Shown here piece after piece: positions 1-8,398 of a stretch of DNA of 64,000 nt. The notes below the pieces were generated by a model, which had not been told where the DNA came from, made no database searches, and saw only the letters and a list, made by a program, of their open reading frames with translations. Each line of letters begins with the position of its first letter. Position 1 is the stretch's first letter. The stretch spans positions 310,001 through 374,000 of the forward strand of contig NZ_ML769312.1 of assembly GCF_009720365.1 (NCBI RefSeq), read 5' to 3'. Source of the stretch: Catellatospora paridis (GTDB lineage Bacteria > Actinomycetota > Actinomycetes > Mycobacteriales > Micromonosporaceae). Made by a program: the position numbers and the translations under genes.

Positions 1-1031
1 TGCTGCTGTCGGGCATCTACGTCGCCCGGTTCGAACGCTGGCGGCTGCGCCTGGTCGACCTCGACCCGGCACCCGACCCGCACCAGCAGCCGACCGAACC
101 GGGGCTGCGGGCCTGGCTCACCACCCGGCTGCGCGAACCCGCGACCTGGCGCGAACTGGGCTTCACCGCGCTGTCCCTGGTCGGGCTGTGGTGGATGGAC
201 CTCGGCGTGCTGTTCGGCGCGCTCGCCGTGCCCGTAATCGTGATGTTGTCCCCGGTCGACGACTCCGACGTGTGGGGCCTGGCCATCCTCGGGTTCATCC
301 TGCTGCTGCCCGCCCCGTACACCATCACCGCCTGGGCCGGCGCCCGCGCCGCCTTCACCCGCGCCGTGCTCGCCCCGCGCGACGACGAGCTCGGCGCGCA
401 GCTGCGCGAGGTGCGCGCCTCCCGCGCCCGGCTGATGGACGCCTTCGAGCTGGAGCGCCGCCGCATCGAACGTGACCTGCACGACGGCGCCCAGCAGCGG
501 CTGGTGTCGCTGAGCGTGCAATTGGGCCTGGCCGGGCTCGACGCCGAACCCGGCTCGCCCGTCGCCCAGCACCTGGCCGCCGCGCAGGAACAGGTCGCGC
601 TGACCCTGCAGGAGCTGCGGGCGCTGATCCGCGGCGTACACCCGCAGGTGCTCACCGACCACGGCCTCGGCGACGCCGTCGGCGAGCTGGCGACCCTGTC
701 ACAGGTGCCGGTGCAGGTCGACATCCGGCTGCCGCACCGCCTCCCCGCACCGGTCGAGGTGACCGCGTACTACGTGGTCGCCGAGGCGCTGGCCAACATC
801 GCCAAGCACAGCCGTGCCGAACGGGCCGAAGTGACCGGGCGACTGCACACCGACCTGCTCGTACTGGAGATCCGTGACGACGGCGCCGGTGGCGCGGACG
901 CCGGCGCGGGCAGCGGACTGGCCGGCCTCGCCGACCGGCTGTCCGTGCTCGACGGACGGATGCGCCTGTCCAGCCCGCCCGGCGGGCCGACCCTGCTGCA
1001 CGTGGAGGTGCCGTGCCACTCCGGATCGTGA
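1..1031 (+). CDS. Sensor histidine kinase, 5' end outside window
   Basis: Cytoplasmic-membrane sensor kinase of the actinobacterial two-component type. The reading frame is open from base 3, so the start lies upstream; 342 residues are visible. Two hydrophobic stretches (about residues 55-70 and 75-110) form the end of a membrane sensor domain. The dimerisation box IERDLHDGAQQRL carries the phospho-acceptor His (about residue 160 of the visible part), the HisKA_3 signature of NarL-type partners. A HATPase_c domain follows, with the N box EALANIAKHS and the glycine-rich SGLAGLADRL. The stop overlaps the next gene by 19 nt, so the two are translationally coupled and almost certainly form one phosphorelay. 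The signal sensed is unknown. Confidence 0.93.
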   Translation, partial: LLSGIYVARFERWRLRLVDLDPAPDPHQQPTEPGLRAWLTTRLREPATWRELGFTALSLVGLWWMDLGVLFGALAVPVIVMLSPVDDSDVWGLAILGFILLLPAPYTITAWAGARAAFTRAVLAPRDDELGAQLREVRASRARLMDAFELERRRIERDLHDGAQQRLVSLSVQLGLAGLDAEPGSPVAQHLAAAQEQVALTLQELRALIRGVHPQVLTDHGLGDAVGELATLSQVPVQVDIRLPHRLPAPVEVTAYYVVAEALANIAKHSRAERAEVTGRLHTDLLVLEIRDDGAGGADAGAGSGLAGLADRLSVLDGRMRLSSPPGGPTLLHVEVPCHSGS

Positions 1032-1660
1032 TCGCCGAGGACAGCGTGCTGCTTCGCGAGGGCCTCACCAGCCTGCTGGAACGTTTCGGCCACACCGTCG
1101 CCGCGGCCGTGGGCGACGCCCCGGCCCTGGTCGCCGCCGTCACCGCGGACCGTCCCGACCTGGTCGTCACCGACGTGCGCATGCCGCCCGGCCACAGCGA
1201 CGACGGCCTGCGCGCCGCCGTCACCCTGCGCCAGGCCGACCCCGGGCTGCCCGTGCTCGTGCTCAGCCAGTACGTCGAGCAGTCCTACGCCGCCAAGCTG
1301 CTCGACACCGGCGATGGCCACGCCGTCGGCTACCTGCTCAAGGACCGCGTCGGCGCGGTGGCGGAGTTCGCGCGGGCGGCCGAGCGGGTCGCCGCCGGAG
1401 CCACCGTCGTCGACCCCGAGGTCGTGCGGCAGCTGCTGCGCCGCCGGCAGGACCCGCTGCAGCGGCTCAGCCCTCGCGAGCGCGAGGTCCTGGAGCTGAT
1501 GGCCCAGGGCCAGGCGAACGCGGCCATCGCCCGCGGCCTGTTCGTCACCGAGGCGGCCGTCAACAAACACGTCAGCAGCATCTTCACGAAACTCGACCTG
1601 CCCCCGGCCGGTGACCAGCACCGGCGGGTCCTGGCGGTGCTCGCGTTCCTGCGCGCGTGA
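1013..1660 (+). CDS. NarL/LuxR-family response regulator
   Basis: Transcription factor partner of the preceding kinase; 215 residues. The N-terminal receiver domain has the acidic pocket (AED), the phospho-acceptor Asp54 in VVTDVRM and the conserved Lys110 in YLLK. The C-terminal LuxR-type helix-turn-helix (about residues 150-210) reads LSPREREVLELMAQGQANAAIARGL. The GTG start lies inside the kinase gene and follows a GGAG ribosome binding site at 1004-1007. The target genes are not evident; the downstream gene has its own promoter. Confidence 0.94.
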   Translation: MPLRIVIAEDSVLLREGLTSLLERFGHTVAAAVGDAPALVAAVTADRPDLVVTDVRMPPGHSDDGLRAAVTLRQADPGLPVLVLSQYVEQSYAAKLLDTGDGHAVGYLLKDRVGAVAEFARAAERVAAGATVVDPEVVRQLLRRRQDPLQRLSPREREVLELMAQGQANAAIARGLFVTEAAVNKHVSSIFTKLDLPPAGDQHRRVLAVLAFLRA

Positions 1661-1730
1661 CCCGTCCCGGCGCTCCGGGGACGTGAGCCGGGGCATCCCT
1701 GTGGACGCGGGTTCGCCTAGGCTGCGGCAC

Positions 1731-2477
1731 ATGCCCTTCACCGGAGGTCATCCAGCGGCCGTGCTGCCGCTCGTCCGAAGCGGTCTGCCGGCCTCAGCCC
1801 TCGTGATCGGCACCGTCACGCCCGACCTGCCGATGATGCTGCCCATCCCCGAGGTGGTCCACTTCGCACACACGCCACTCGGCCTGGTCACCGTGGACCT
1901 GGTCCTCGGCACGATCGTGTTCCTCCTGTGGCAGGTGTTCTTCGGCCCGGCCGTGCTCGTCATCGCGCCGCGCGCAGTCGTCGCCCGCCTGCCCGAGGAG
2001 GTGCCCCGCGGCCTCGCGTTCCATCTGGCGAGCTGGAGCCGCGCCGGCCGGGTGCTCGCGGCCGTACTGATTGGCGCGGCGACCCACCTCATCTGGGATG
2101 GCGTCACCCACGACTGGATGTGGGGCCCGCAGTACGTTCCGTGGCTGGCCGCCCGGCACGGCTCCCTGCTGGGATGGGAGTGGGTGCAGCGGTTCAGCGA
2201 CGTCGCCGGGTCCGCGATCGTGGTCGGCTGGCTCATCGCGTGGTGGCGGCGCACACCCGAACGTGCCGAGGTCAGGCTGATGCCGTTGCGAATCCGGGTC
2301 GCGGCGTGGTCGGTGATCCTGTGTCCGGCCGCCGTCGGTTTCCTGTACTGGCTGCTGGCCGACTCGCTGTTCGCGGCGTTCGCCCGGGGTGCCGGGCCGG
2401 GCGTGGTCGGCCTCGTTTTCGTCACCGTGACCTGGTGGCTGCGCACCCGGCGGCCCGCCGCACGTTACCAAGATTGA
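1731..2477 (+). CDS. DUF4184 family integral membrane protein
   Basis: Membrane protein of 248 residues beginning MPFTGGHPAAVLPL, the typical opening of DUF4184 proteins. Family function is unknown. It has about five to six hydrophobic segments, and the conserved-looking polar run THLIWDGVTHDW lies between helices and could bind metal (inference). The frame is open upstream, but the ATG was chosen because a TAGGCT -10 box at 1718-1723 ends 7 nt before it, the layout of a leaderless actinobacterial gene. No partner gene is obvious. Confidence 0.82.
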   Translation: MPFTGGHPAAVLPLVRSGLPASALVIGTVTPDLPMMLPIPEVVHFAHTPLGLVTVDLVLGTIVFLLWQVFFGPAVLVIAPRAVVARLPEEVPRGLAFHLASWSRAGRVLAAVLIGAATHLIWDGVTHDWMWGPQYVPWLAARHGSLLGWEWVQRFSDVAGSAIVVGWLIAWWRRTPERAEVRLMPLRIRVAAWSVILCPAAVGFLYWLLADSLFAAFARGAGPGVVGLVFVTVTWWLRTRRPAARYQD

Positions 2478-2607
2478 TTTGCCGGAGCGCGGCTTTCGTA
2501 ATGGTGCGGCGAGCCCGGCCACCGCCGTCCCGGAGACGGCGAGATGTCCCCGCGTCACTCCCCAGGACGGCGAAGGACTACCGCCACCTCGACGGCAGGA
2601 AGTCCCG

Positions 2608-3075
2608 TCACGCGACCGTCGCTTCGGCTGCCCCTGTCACGGGCGCGACGTCGCCGGTCCCGGTTCCGCGAGCGGTCTGCGTGGACTTCGACAGCGTCCA
2701 CGCCTGCCGGGCGACCACCGCGACCACGGCCATCAGGGCCAGACCACCGATCGCGTGCAGCCCGAAGACGAGCCCGCCTACGGTGCCGTCACCCGCGTCG
2801 CCGAACGCCCTGGCGACCTTCGCGATCACCACCTGGACGGCGGTCAGGCCGGCGACCAGAGCGGTCGTCGCGATGAGCCGACCCGGCATCCGGCCCAGCG
2901 CGGCGACGGCCGCCATCAGCAACGGCAGCAGGAAGATCACATATCCCAGCGCATGATGGGGCCGGTAGGCCGCGTCGTCGGTCGCGACGCCGAACGCGCC
3001 GCTCGCGGCGAAGTAGAACTCCGCCAGCACGACCAGCATGAGCAGGGCCGCCAGTGCGGCAAAGGTCTTACGCAT
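2608..3075 (-). CDS. DUF6220 family membrane protein
   Basis: Small membrane protein of 155 residues with four hydrophobic helices (residues about 5-25, 45-62, 70-88, 105-125) and a polar Ala/Thr-rich tail. The sequence matches the DUF6220 pattern as I know it (helix 1 followed by FYFAASGAFG, then the PHHALGYVIFLLPLLM segment). It is divergent from an ECF41 sigma factor. A match to the ECF41 promoter consensus lies about 100 nt upstream, so it is a likely target of that sigma factor. Molecular function is unknown. Confidence 0.75.
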   Translation of the reverse strand: MRKTFAALAALLMLVVLAEFYFAASGAFGVATDDAAYRPHHALGYVIFLLPLLMAAVAALGRMPGRLIATTALVAGLTAVQVVIAKVARAFGDAGDGTVGGLVFGLHAIGGLALMAVVAVVARQAWTLSKSTQTARGTGTGDVAPVTGAAEATVA

Positions 3076-3178
3076 CGAGTACTCCTCGAGGATCGTCGGG
3101 TGAACGGGCCACGCCGGATCGGGGTGCCCGACTGGGCGGCCCGGCGATCCCGCGTGCAGGATGGTGTCCCGTCAGCCC

Positions 3179-3205
3179 GACGACGCGGCCGCCGGGATTG
3201 TGAGG
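3179..3205 (-). promoter_or_regulatory. Candidate ECF41-type promoter for the DUF6220 gene
   Basis: On the minus strand CCTCACA is followed after 16 nt by CGTC. The published ECF41 consensus is TGTCACA (-35) and CGTC (-10); the -10 is exact and five of seven -35 bases match. The same 16-nt spacing is seen at the second ECF41 locus of this window (36247-36273). Confidence 0.5.
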
Positions 3206-3288
3206 TCACTGCGACGCAGCTCACCATCCGGTGCGCCGTTTCGTAGCACCGGTGAGAGCAGCGCGCTTCCGAAGGAGTCGGCGAGACC

Positions 3289-4242
3289 ATGGACATCCGA
3301 TCCGAGCCCGGCGAAATCGGGGCCGATCCGGACCTGAGCGCGATCATCGGCGAACGCCGTCAGCTGCTCAACCTCGCGTACCGGCTCCTCGGCTCGTTCA
3401 GCGAGGCCGAGGACGTCGTGCAGGAGACGTATGCCCGCTGGTACGCCATGTCCCCGCAGCAGCAGGAGGCCGTCGAGTCGCCCGGCGCCTGGTTGACGAC
3501 GGTCGCCGGTCGCGTCTGCCTGGACCTGCTCGGGTCGGCAAGGGCCCGGCGGGAGCGCTATGTGGGCGAGTGGGTCCCTGAGCCGCTGCCCGGTCGTGCC
3601 GAGTGGATCGGCAGCAGGTCGGGCGGGGGCACGGCCGACCCGGCCGACCGGGTCACCCTCGACGAGTCGGTCAGCATGGCCTTCCTCGTCGTGCTCGAAC
3701 AGATGACCCCGGCCGAGCGGGTCGCGTTCGTCCTGCACGATGTCTTCTGCCACTCCTTCGCCGAAGTGGCCGAGATCGTCGGCCGTACGCCGGCGGCCTG
3801 TCGCCAGCTGGCCTCCTCGGCCCGCCGGCGGGTCCGCGCCTCGCGTGCGCAGGCCGATCCGGCGGCCCAGCAGGCGCGCCTGGTCAGGGACTTCAAGCAG
3901 GCGTGGGAAGCCAAGGACATCGACGCCCTGATCAGGCTGCTCGACCCCGCCGTCACGATGACCGCCGACGGCGGCGGCCTGGTCAGCACCGCGCTCGGCG
4001 CGATCGAGGGCAGCGCGCAGGTGGCCCGCTACGCCGTCCGGATCGCCGACTGGGCGCCCGCGATGGAACTCCTGGAGCGCACCGTCAACGGCCGGCCGGG
4101 CCTGGTGGCACAGCAGGACGGCGTCATCGTGACGGTGGCGGCGTTCGCCGTCGCAGGTGGCCGGATCAGGCAGATCTGGGCGGTCCGCAACCCCGACAAG
4201 CTCCGGCTCTGGACGGCAGGGGACGCCGCCCGACCGGAGTGA
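3289..4242 (+). CDS. ECF41-type RNA polymerase sigma factor (SigJ-like)
   Basis: Alternative sigma factor of 317 residues. Region 2 is at about residues 20-90 (LLNLAYRLLGSFSEAEDVVQETYARW), followed by the ECF41-typical RARRERYVGEWVPEPL linker. Region 4 is at about residues 125-180 (QMTPAERVAFVLHDVFCHSFAEVAEIVG). A fused SnoaL-like C-terminal domain (about residues 195-310) includes MTADGGG, the DGGG motif of the group. In ECF41 proteins this tail, rather than an anti-sigma factor, sets activity. The start ATG follows GAAGGAG. The divergent DUF6220 gene is the likely regulon member. Confidence 0.93.
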   Translation: MDIRSEPGEIGADPDLSAIIGERRQLLNLAYRLLGSFSEAEDVVQETYARWYAMSPQQQEAVESPGAWLTTVAGRVCLDLLGSARARRERYVGEWVPEPLPGRAEWIGSRSGGGTADPADRVTLDESVSMAFLVVLEQMTPAERVAFVLHDVFCHSFAEVAEIVGRTPAACRQLASSARRRVRASRAQADPAAQQARLVRDFKQAWEAKDIDALIRLLDPAVTMTADGGGLVSTALGAIEGSAQVARYAVRIADWAPAMELLERTVNGRPGLVAQQDGVIVTVAAFAVAGGRIRQIWAVRNPDKLRLWTAGDAARPE

Positions 4243-4355
4243 GCCGAGACGCGACGGTCACCGAGCCCGCCGGCTGCGACGCGGTCCCTCGTGCCTGCCG
4301 CCGGTCGACCGCCGCGCGTATGATCACCGCGCAGGCAGCTCAGAGTGGGGGACCG

Positions 4356-5390
4356 TTGACCGACACCGCCGTCAGCGCCCCGCGGACTCCCGACCGGCAT
4401 GGGGCGGGCGATCGCGTCAGCCGGCGCGGCCGTACGACCCGACTGGTCGCCCGCCTCGCCCTGGCCGCCGTGCTGGCCGTGCCGCTCACGCTGGTGATCG
4501 TGCGGCTGACCGGGCTGGACGCGGGAACCGTGTTCGCCGTGCCGATCGTGCTCTTCCCGTACTCGCTCGCGCTGAGCGTGCTCGGGCTCGGCGTCATGCT
4601 CGCCGTCGCCGGGCTGCGCTCGCGGTGGGCCGTGCTCGCCGTCGCGGTGCTCGCGGCTGCTCAGGTCGCGCTGCTGGCACCCCGGTTCATACCGGACGAG
4701 CGGCATGTTCCGGTGCAGGCGCCCGAGCTGCGGGTGGCCACCATCAACGCCAATGTCGGCGCGGCGGATCCAGCGGCCCTGGTGCGGCTGGTGCAGACCG
4801 AACGCCTCGACGTGCTCGCCGTGCAGCAGCTGCCGACCGCCGGAATCGCCGCGCTCACCGCCGCCGGCCTGGACACCCTGCTGCCCTACCACGAACTCCG
4901 CCCCGAGTACGACTCCTCGATCTACTCGCGGTTCCCGCTGACCCGCGGCGGACCACTACGCGCCGACACCGCCTGGCCGCAGACCACCGCGGACGTGACG
5001 GTCGGCGGACGCACCGTACGGCTGGTGGCCGTCCACACGTACTACCCGGTCGGTGACCCGGATCGCTGGACACGGGACATGCACGCGCTCGCCGAGGTCG
5101 CCCGGGACAGCAGCCCGGATACGGTCTTCCTGGGGGACTTCAACGCCACCCTCGACCACACGCCGATGCGCGATCTGCTGGCCGCGGGCCTCACCGACAC
5201 CCACGCCGAACTCGGCAGCGGCTGGGCCCGCACCTGGCCCGTGGGCATGACGCTGCTGCCGCCACTGGTCCAGATAGACCACATCCTGCACGGCTCCGGC
5301 CTGGCGGGTGTCTCCGTCGGCGAGCGGACCGTGCCGGGCACCGACCACCGCGCGGTGGTCGCCGTGCTGGCGCTGTTACCGGCGAAGTAG
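4356..5390 (+). CDS. Membrane-anchored endonuclease/exonuclease/phosphatase family protein
   Basis: EEP-fold hydrolase of 344 residues. Three N-terminal hydrophobic helices (about residues 30-115) would anchor an extracellular catalytic domain. That domain has RVATINANVG (metal-binding Asn), DVLAVQQL in place of the usual Glu segment, FLGDFNATLDHTPM (GDFN motif) and GTDHRAVV (catalytic Asp-His). Substrate could be a phosphodiester or nucleic acid. The TTG start was chosen because GGGGGA lies 4-9 nt upstream; an ATG at 4320 in the same frame overlaps a TATGAT -10 box and is probably promoter. Confidence 0.85.
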   Translation: MTDTAVSAPRTPDRHGAGDRVSRRGRTTRLVARLALAAVLAVPLTLVIVRLTGLDAGTVFAVPIVLFPYSLALSVLGLGVMLAVAGLRSRWAVLAVAVLAAAQVALLAPRFIPDERHVPVQAPELRVATINANVGAADPAALVRLVQTERLDVLAVQQLPTAGIAALTAAGLDTLLPYHELRPEYDSSIYSRFPLTRGGPLRADTAWPQTTADVTVGGRTVRLVAVHTYYPVGDPDRWTRDMHALAEVARDSSPDTVFLGDFNATLDHTPMRDLLAAGLTDTHAELGSGWARTWPVGMTLLPPLVQIDHILHGSGLAGVSVGERTVPGTDHRAVVAVLALLPAK

Positions 5391-5400
5391 CGCGGCCAGG

Positions 5401-8202
5401 TCAGGTGGCGACCACGCGGGCCAGCCGCCGCCTGGCCTCGTCGGCAGCCGGATCCCCGAGTTCGTGGTAGATGCGCACCGCCCGCCGCCACGCCTCGGCG
5501 GCCGCGGGCAGGTCCGCCATCGCCTCGCGTGCCTCGCCGAGCCGGGTGAGGGTCTCCGCCTCGTGGTAACGGTTCGTCGACTCGCGGAAGCGTTCGATGG
5601 ACTGCTCGTAGCACTCCACCGCCGCGGCGAGGTCGCCGAGCCGCTGGTGGGCGAAGCCGAGGCTGTCGAGCGTCGCCGCCTGGCCCACCCGGTCGTCCAT
5701 CTGCCCCTGCTCGTCGAGGGCTGCCGTGCAGTCGGCGACGGCCCGCCGGAAGTCGCCGTTGAGGGCGTGGAGGTATCCCTTGGTGTTCAGCGCGCGCGCG
5801 GTCGCATAACGGTTGCCGATCAGGCGGGACACCCGCAGCGCCTCGATGCTGTGCGTGAGCGCCTCCTTCAGGCGACCCCGCGCGGTGCAGTGCTCGGTGT
5901 AGTGCCGCAGGGTCAGCGCGAGACTGTCCAGATCTCCGAGCTGCTCGTAGAGCTTGAGCGCCCGCTGCACATGGTGTTCGGCGGCGTCGTGGTCGCCGAG
6001 CCGCATGAGCGCACGGGCGAGCATCCGGTCGGCGAGGGCCTGGGACGGCAGGTCGCCGATCCGCTCGGCAGCGTCGAGCGCGGCCTGCTGAGCCGCCAGC
6101 TGCTCCTGGAACAGGCCGCGGGGGGCCAGGTAGGCGGCCAGCGTCCAGGCGAGCCCGCAGGCGTACCGCTCGAAGCCGGTCTCCGCGGCCTGGCGCAGCA
6201 CCCGCAGCAGGACCGGGTGCTCGGCGTTGAACCAGGCCACCGCGCCGGCCCGGTCGGCTGTCGGCACGTGCACGTTGGACGGCAGCGCGGGCACCGTGTC
6301 GACCGGTGTCCACGTCGGCTGGAGCAGCAGCGCGGCGGGATAGGCGCTGTGCAGGTAGTGGTCGTACATCCGGCCGACGGCGGCCTGCCGCAGCTCGGCC
6401 TGCTCGGACGCCAGCGCCAGCTCGGCCGCGTACGACCGGAGCAGGTCGTGCAGGGCGTAGCGCTCCGGCAGGTGCTCGGCCAGCAGATGCAGGCGGGTCA
6501 GCTCACGCAGCAGCGGCGCGACCGCGGACCGCGGGCGGCCGAGCAGCGCCGCGGCTGCGTCGCCGGTCAGGTCGGGGCCGGGATGCAGGCCGAGCAGGCG
6601 GAGCAGGCGAGCCGCGTCCGGGCTCAGAGCCCGGTGGGACCAGGAGAACACGCGCCGGACGTCACCGTCGGCCAGCGCACCGAGCCTGCCCTCAGCCGGG
6701 CGCAGCTGCGCCGCGACGGCTTCGAGCGGGAACGCGGGCCTGGCGGCCACCCGCGCGGCGACCATCGACAGGGCCAGCGGCAGGCGGCCCGTCGCGTCGA
6801 TCATCTCGGCGGTCGCCGCCGGTTCGGCGGCGAGCCGGTCGGCCCCGAGCCGGCTGCGCAGCAGGTTCATCGACTCCGTGGCCGTGAGCACGTCCAGCGT
6901 CAACGGCCGGGCGCCCTCCGCCGCGACGAGGCTGCTGAGCTGGTCCCGGCTCGTGACGACGACGGCACACCGGCCCGCGCCGGGCAGCAGCGGGCGCACC
7001 TGGTCGGCGTCGCGCGCGTTGTCGAGCACGATGAGCATCCGGCGGGAGGCCAGCAGGCTCCGGTAGAGCCCGGTCCGGGCGTCGGTGCTGGTCGGGATGC
7101 GGCCGATCGGCACGCCGAGCGCCTCCAGGAAGGCGACCAGGGCGTCGGCCGGGGACACCACGTCGGCGTCGTCGTATCCGCGCAGATTCACGTACAGCTG
7201 GCCGTCGGGGAATCGGTCGACCACCCGGTGGGCCCAGTGCAGGGCGAGGGTGGTCTTGCCGACGCCGGCCATGCCGCTCACGGTGGTGATGTCCACTCCG
7301 GTCCGTTGATCGTCCGGGGCGTCCAGCACGGTGTCGAGCCGGGCCAGTTCGGCGTCGCGGCCGACGAAACCCGGCAGCGCGAGCGGCAGTTGCCGTGGCA
7401 GTCCCGCCGTCGCCCCGGTTGGTGGGCCGCCACCCGGGACGGGCCGCGGTCCGAGCCGTTGGTGCAGGACGTCGTCGTGCAGGCGGGTCAGCTCGGGCCC
7501 GGGGTCCATTCCGGTCTGCTCGGCCAGCACCTGCCGGGCCTGCCGGAACGCCGCCAGCGCACCGGCGACGTCACCGATGTGGTACAGGCTCGTCATGAGC
7601 TGGGCCCAGGCTCGCTGCCGCAGTGGATGGCGGTCGAGCAGGGTGCGCAGCCGCGGGATGACCACGGCCGGTTCCCCGAGCGCGAGCTGCGCCACGGCGT
7701 GGTCCTCCTCGGCCAGTAGCCGCCGCTCCTCCAGTTGCGCCACGCGCCCGGAGAGGAGCCTGGGCAGGGGCAGCCCGGCCAGTGCCGGGCCGCGCCACAG
7801 TCCGACCGCGGTGGCCAGCTCCGCCTGGGCGCCCGCCGGGTCGCCGTCGGCCAGGGCCGCCCGACCGCGTGCCGCCGCGGCGTCGAACCGGTCGAGGTCC
7901 CGCTCACCCGGCTCGACCCGCAGCAGGTAGCCGCCCGGGGTGGTGAGGATGCGGCGCTCGGCGGACTGCTGCCCGGTCAGCGCCTGCCGCAGCCCTCGCA
8001 CGTAGGTGCGCACATTGGCGGCGGCCGACGCGGGCGGCTGGTCGCCCCACAGCATCGCCACCAGTTCGTCGGTGCTGACGGCCTCGGCCGGCCGCAGCAG
8101 CAGGGCCGCCAGGATCAGCTGCTGCTTCGTAGAGCCGAGCGTGACCGGCCGGCCGTTCCGGGACACCGTCAGCGGGCCGAGAAGGTCGAAGTGGACGGAC
8201 AT
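5401..8202 (-). CDS. SARP-type regulator with BTAD, NB-ARC and TPR domains (AfsR-like)
   Basis: Large transcriptional regulator of 933 residues. The N-terminal winged-helix DNA-binding domain (about residues 1-95, FDLLGPLTVSRNGRPVTLGSTKQQ) is followed by a BTAD bacterial activation domain (about 95-245). Next is an NB-ARC ATPase with Walker A MAGVGKTTLALHWAHR and Walker B RMLIVLDNARD (about 270-540), then a long TPR array (about 600-930). AfsR relatives activate secondary-metabolite or stress genes in an ATP-dependent way. The frame is open upstream; the ATG chosen has GAGGTGAGG just before it and begins at the family's usual N-terminus. Its targets are not visible; the divergent M23 peptidase gene shares its upstream region. 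Confidence 0.92.
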   Translation of the reverse strand: MSVHFDLLGPLTVSRNGRPVTLGSTKQQLILAALLLRPAEAVSTDELVAMLWGDQPPASAAANVRTYVRGLRQALTGQQSAERRILTTPGGYLLRVEPGERDLDRFDAAAARGRAALADGDPAGAQAELATAVGLWRGPALAGLPLPRLLSGRVAQLEERRLLAEEDHAVAQLALGEPAVVIPRLRTLLDRHPLRQRAWAQLMTSLYHIGDVAGALAAFRQARQVLAEQTGMDPGPELTRLHDDVLHQRLGPRPVPGGGPPTGATAGLPRQLPLALPGFVGRDAELARLDTVLDAPDDQRTGVDITTVSGMAGVGKTTLALHWAHRVVDRFPDGQLYVNLRGYDDADVVSPADALVAFLEALGVPIGRIPTSTDARTGLYRSLLASRRMLIVLDNARDADQVRPLLPGAGRCAVVVTSRDQLSSLVAAEGARPLTLDVLTATESMNLLRSRLGADRLAAEPAATAEMIDATGRLPLALSMVAARVAARPAFPLEAVAAQLRPAEGRLGALADGDVRRVFSWSHRALSPDAARLLRLLGLHPGPDLTGDAAAALLGRPRSAVAPLLRELTRLHLLAEHLPERYALHDLLRSYAAELALASEQAELRQAAVGRMYDHYLHSAYPAALLLQPTWTPVDTVPALPSNVHVPTADRAGAVAWFNAEHPVLLRVLRQAAETGFERYACGLAWTLAAYLAPRGLFQEQLAAQQAALDAAERIGDLPSQALADRMLARALMRLGDHDAAEHHVQRALKLYEQLGDLDSLALTLRHYTEHCTARGRLKEALTHSIEALRVSRLIGNRYATARALNTKGYLHALNGDFRRAVADCTAALDEQGQMDDRVGQAATLDSLGFAHQRLGDLAAAVECYEQSIERFRESTNRYHEAETLTRLGEAREAMADLPAAAEAWRRAVRIYHELGDPAADEARRRLARVVAT

Positions 8203-8398
8203 CCTCACCTCGCGTGCAGTGCGGCGGCCGCGGCCGACCGGTTGTACGGCGATGTGCACGGGTTGTAGGTCGGCCACCGTACCATCCGGCCACGCGTGAT
8301 CCGTCGAGCCTGATCGATCTCCGCGTGGCGTTTGCGCGCCGTACACCCCCTGTTGCCGTCACGGCCGGAATGGCCGTGCCCCAACGAAAGGCACCCCC

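Noticed and set aside
5308-7719. Plus-strand open frame of about 800 codons
   Set aside because: It is the antisense shadow of the SARP/NB-ARC/TPR gene, with no domain and Arg/Gln/Gly-rich composition.
8203-8398. Possible ydaO-type (c-di-AMP) riboswitch before the M23 peptidase
   Set aside because: Such riboswitches often precede wall hydrolase genes, but none of the conserved core sequence is present; only a small 7-bp hairpin is seen.
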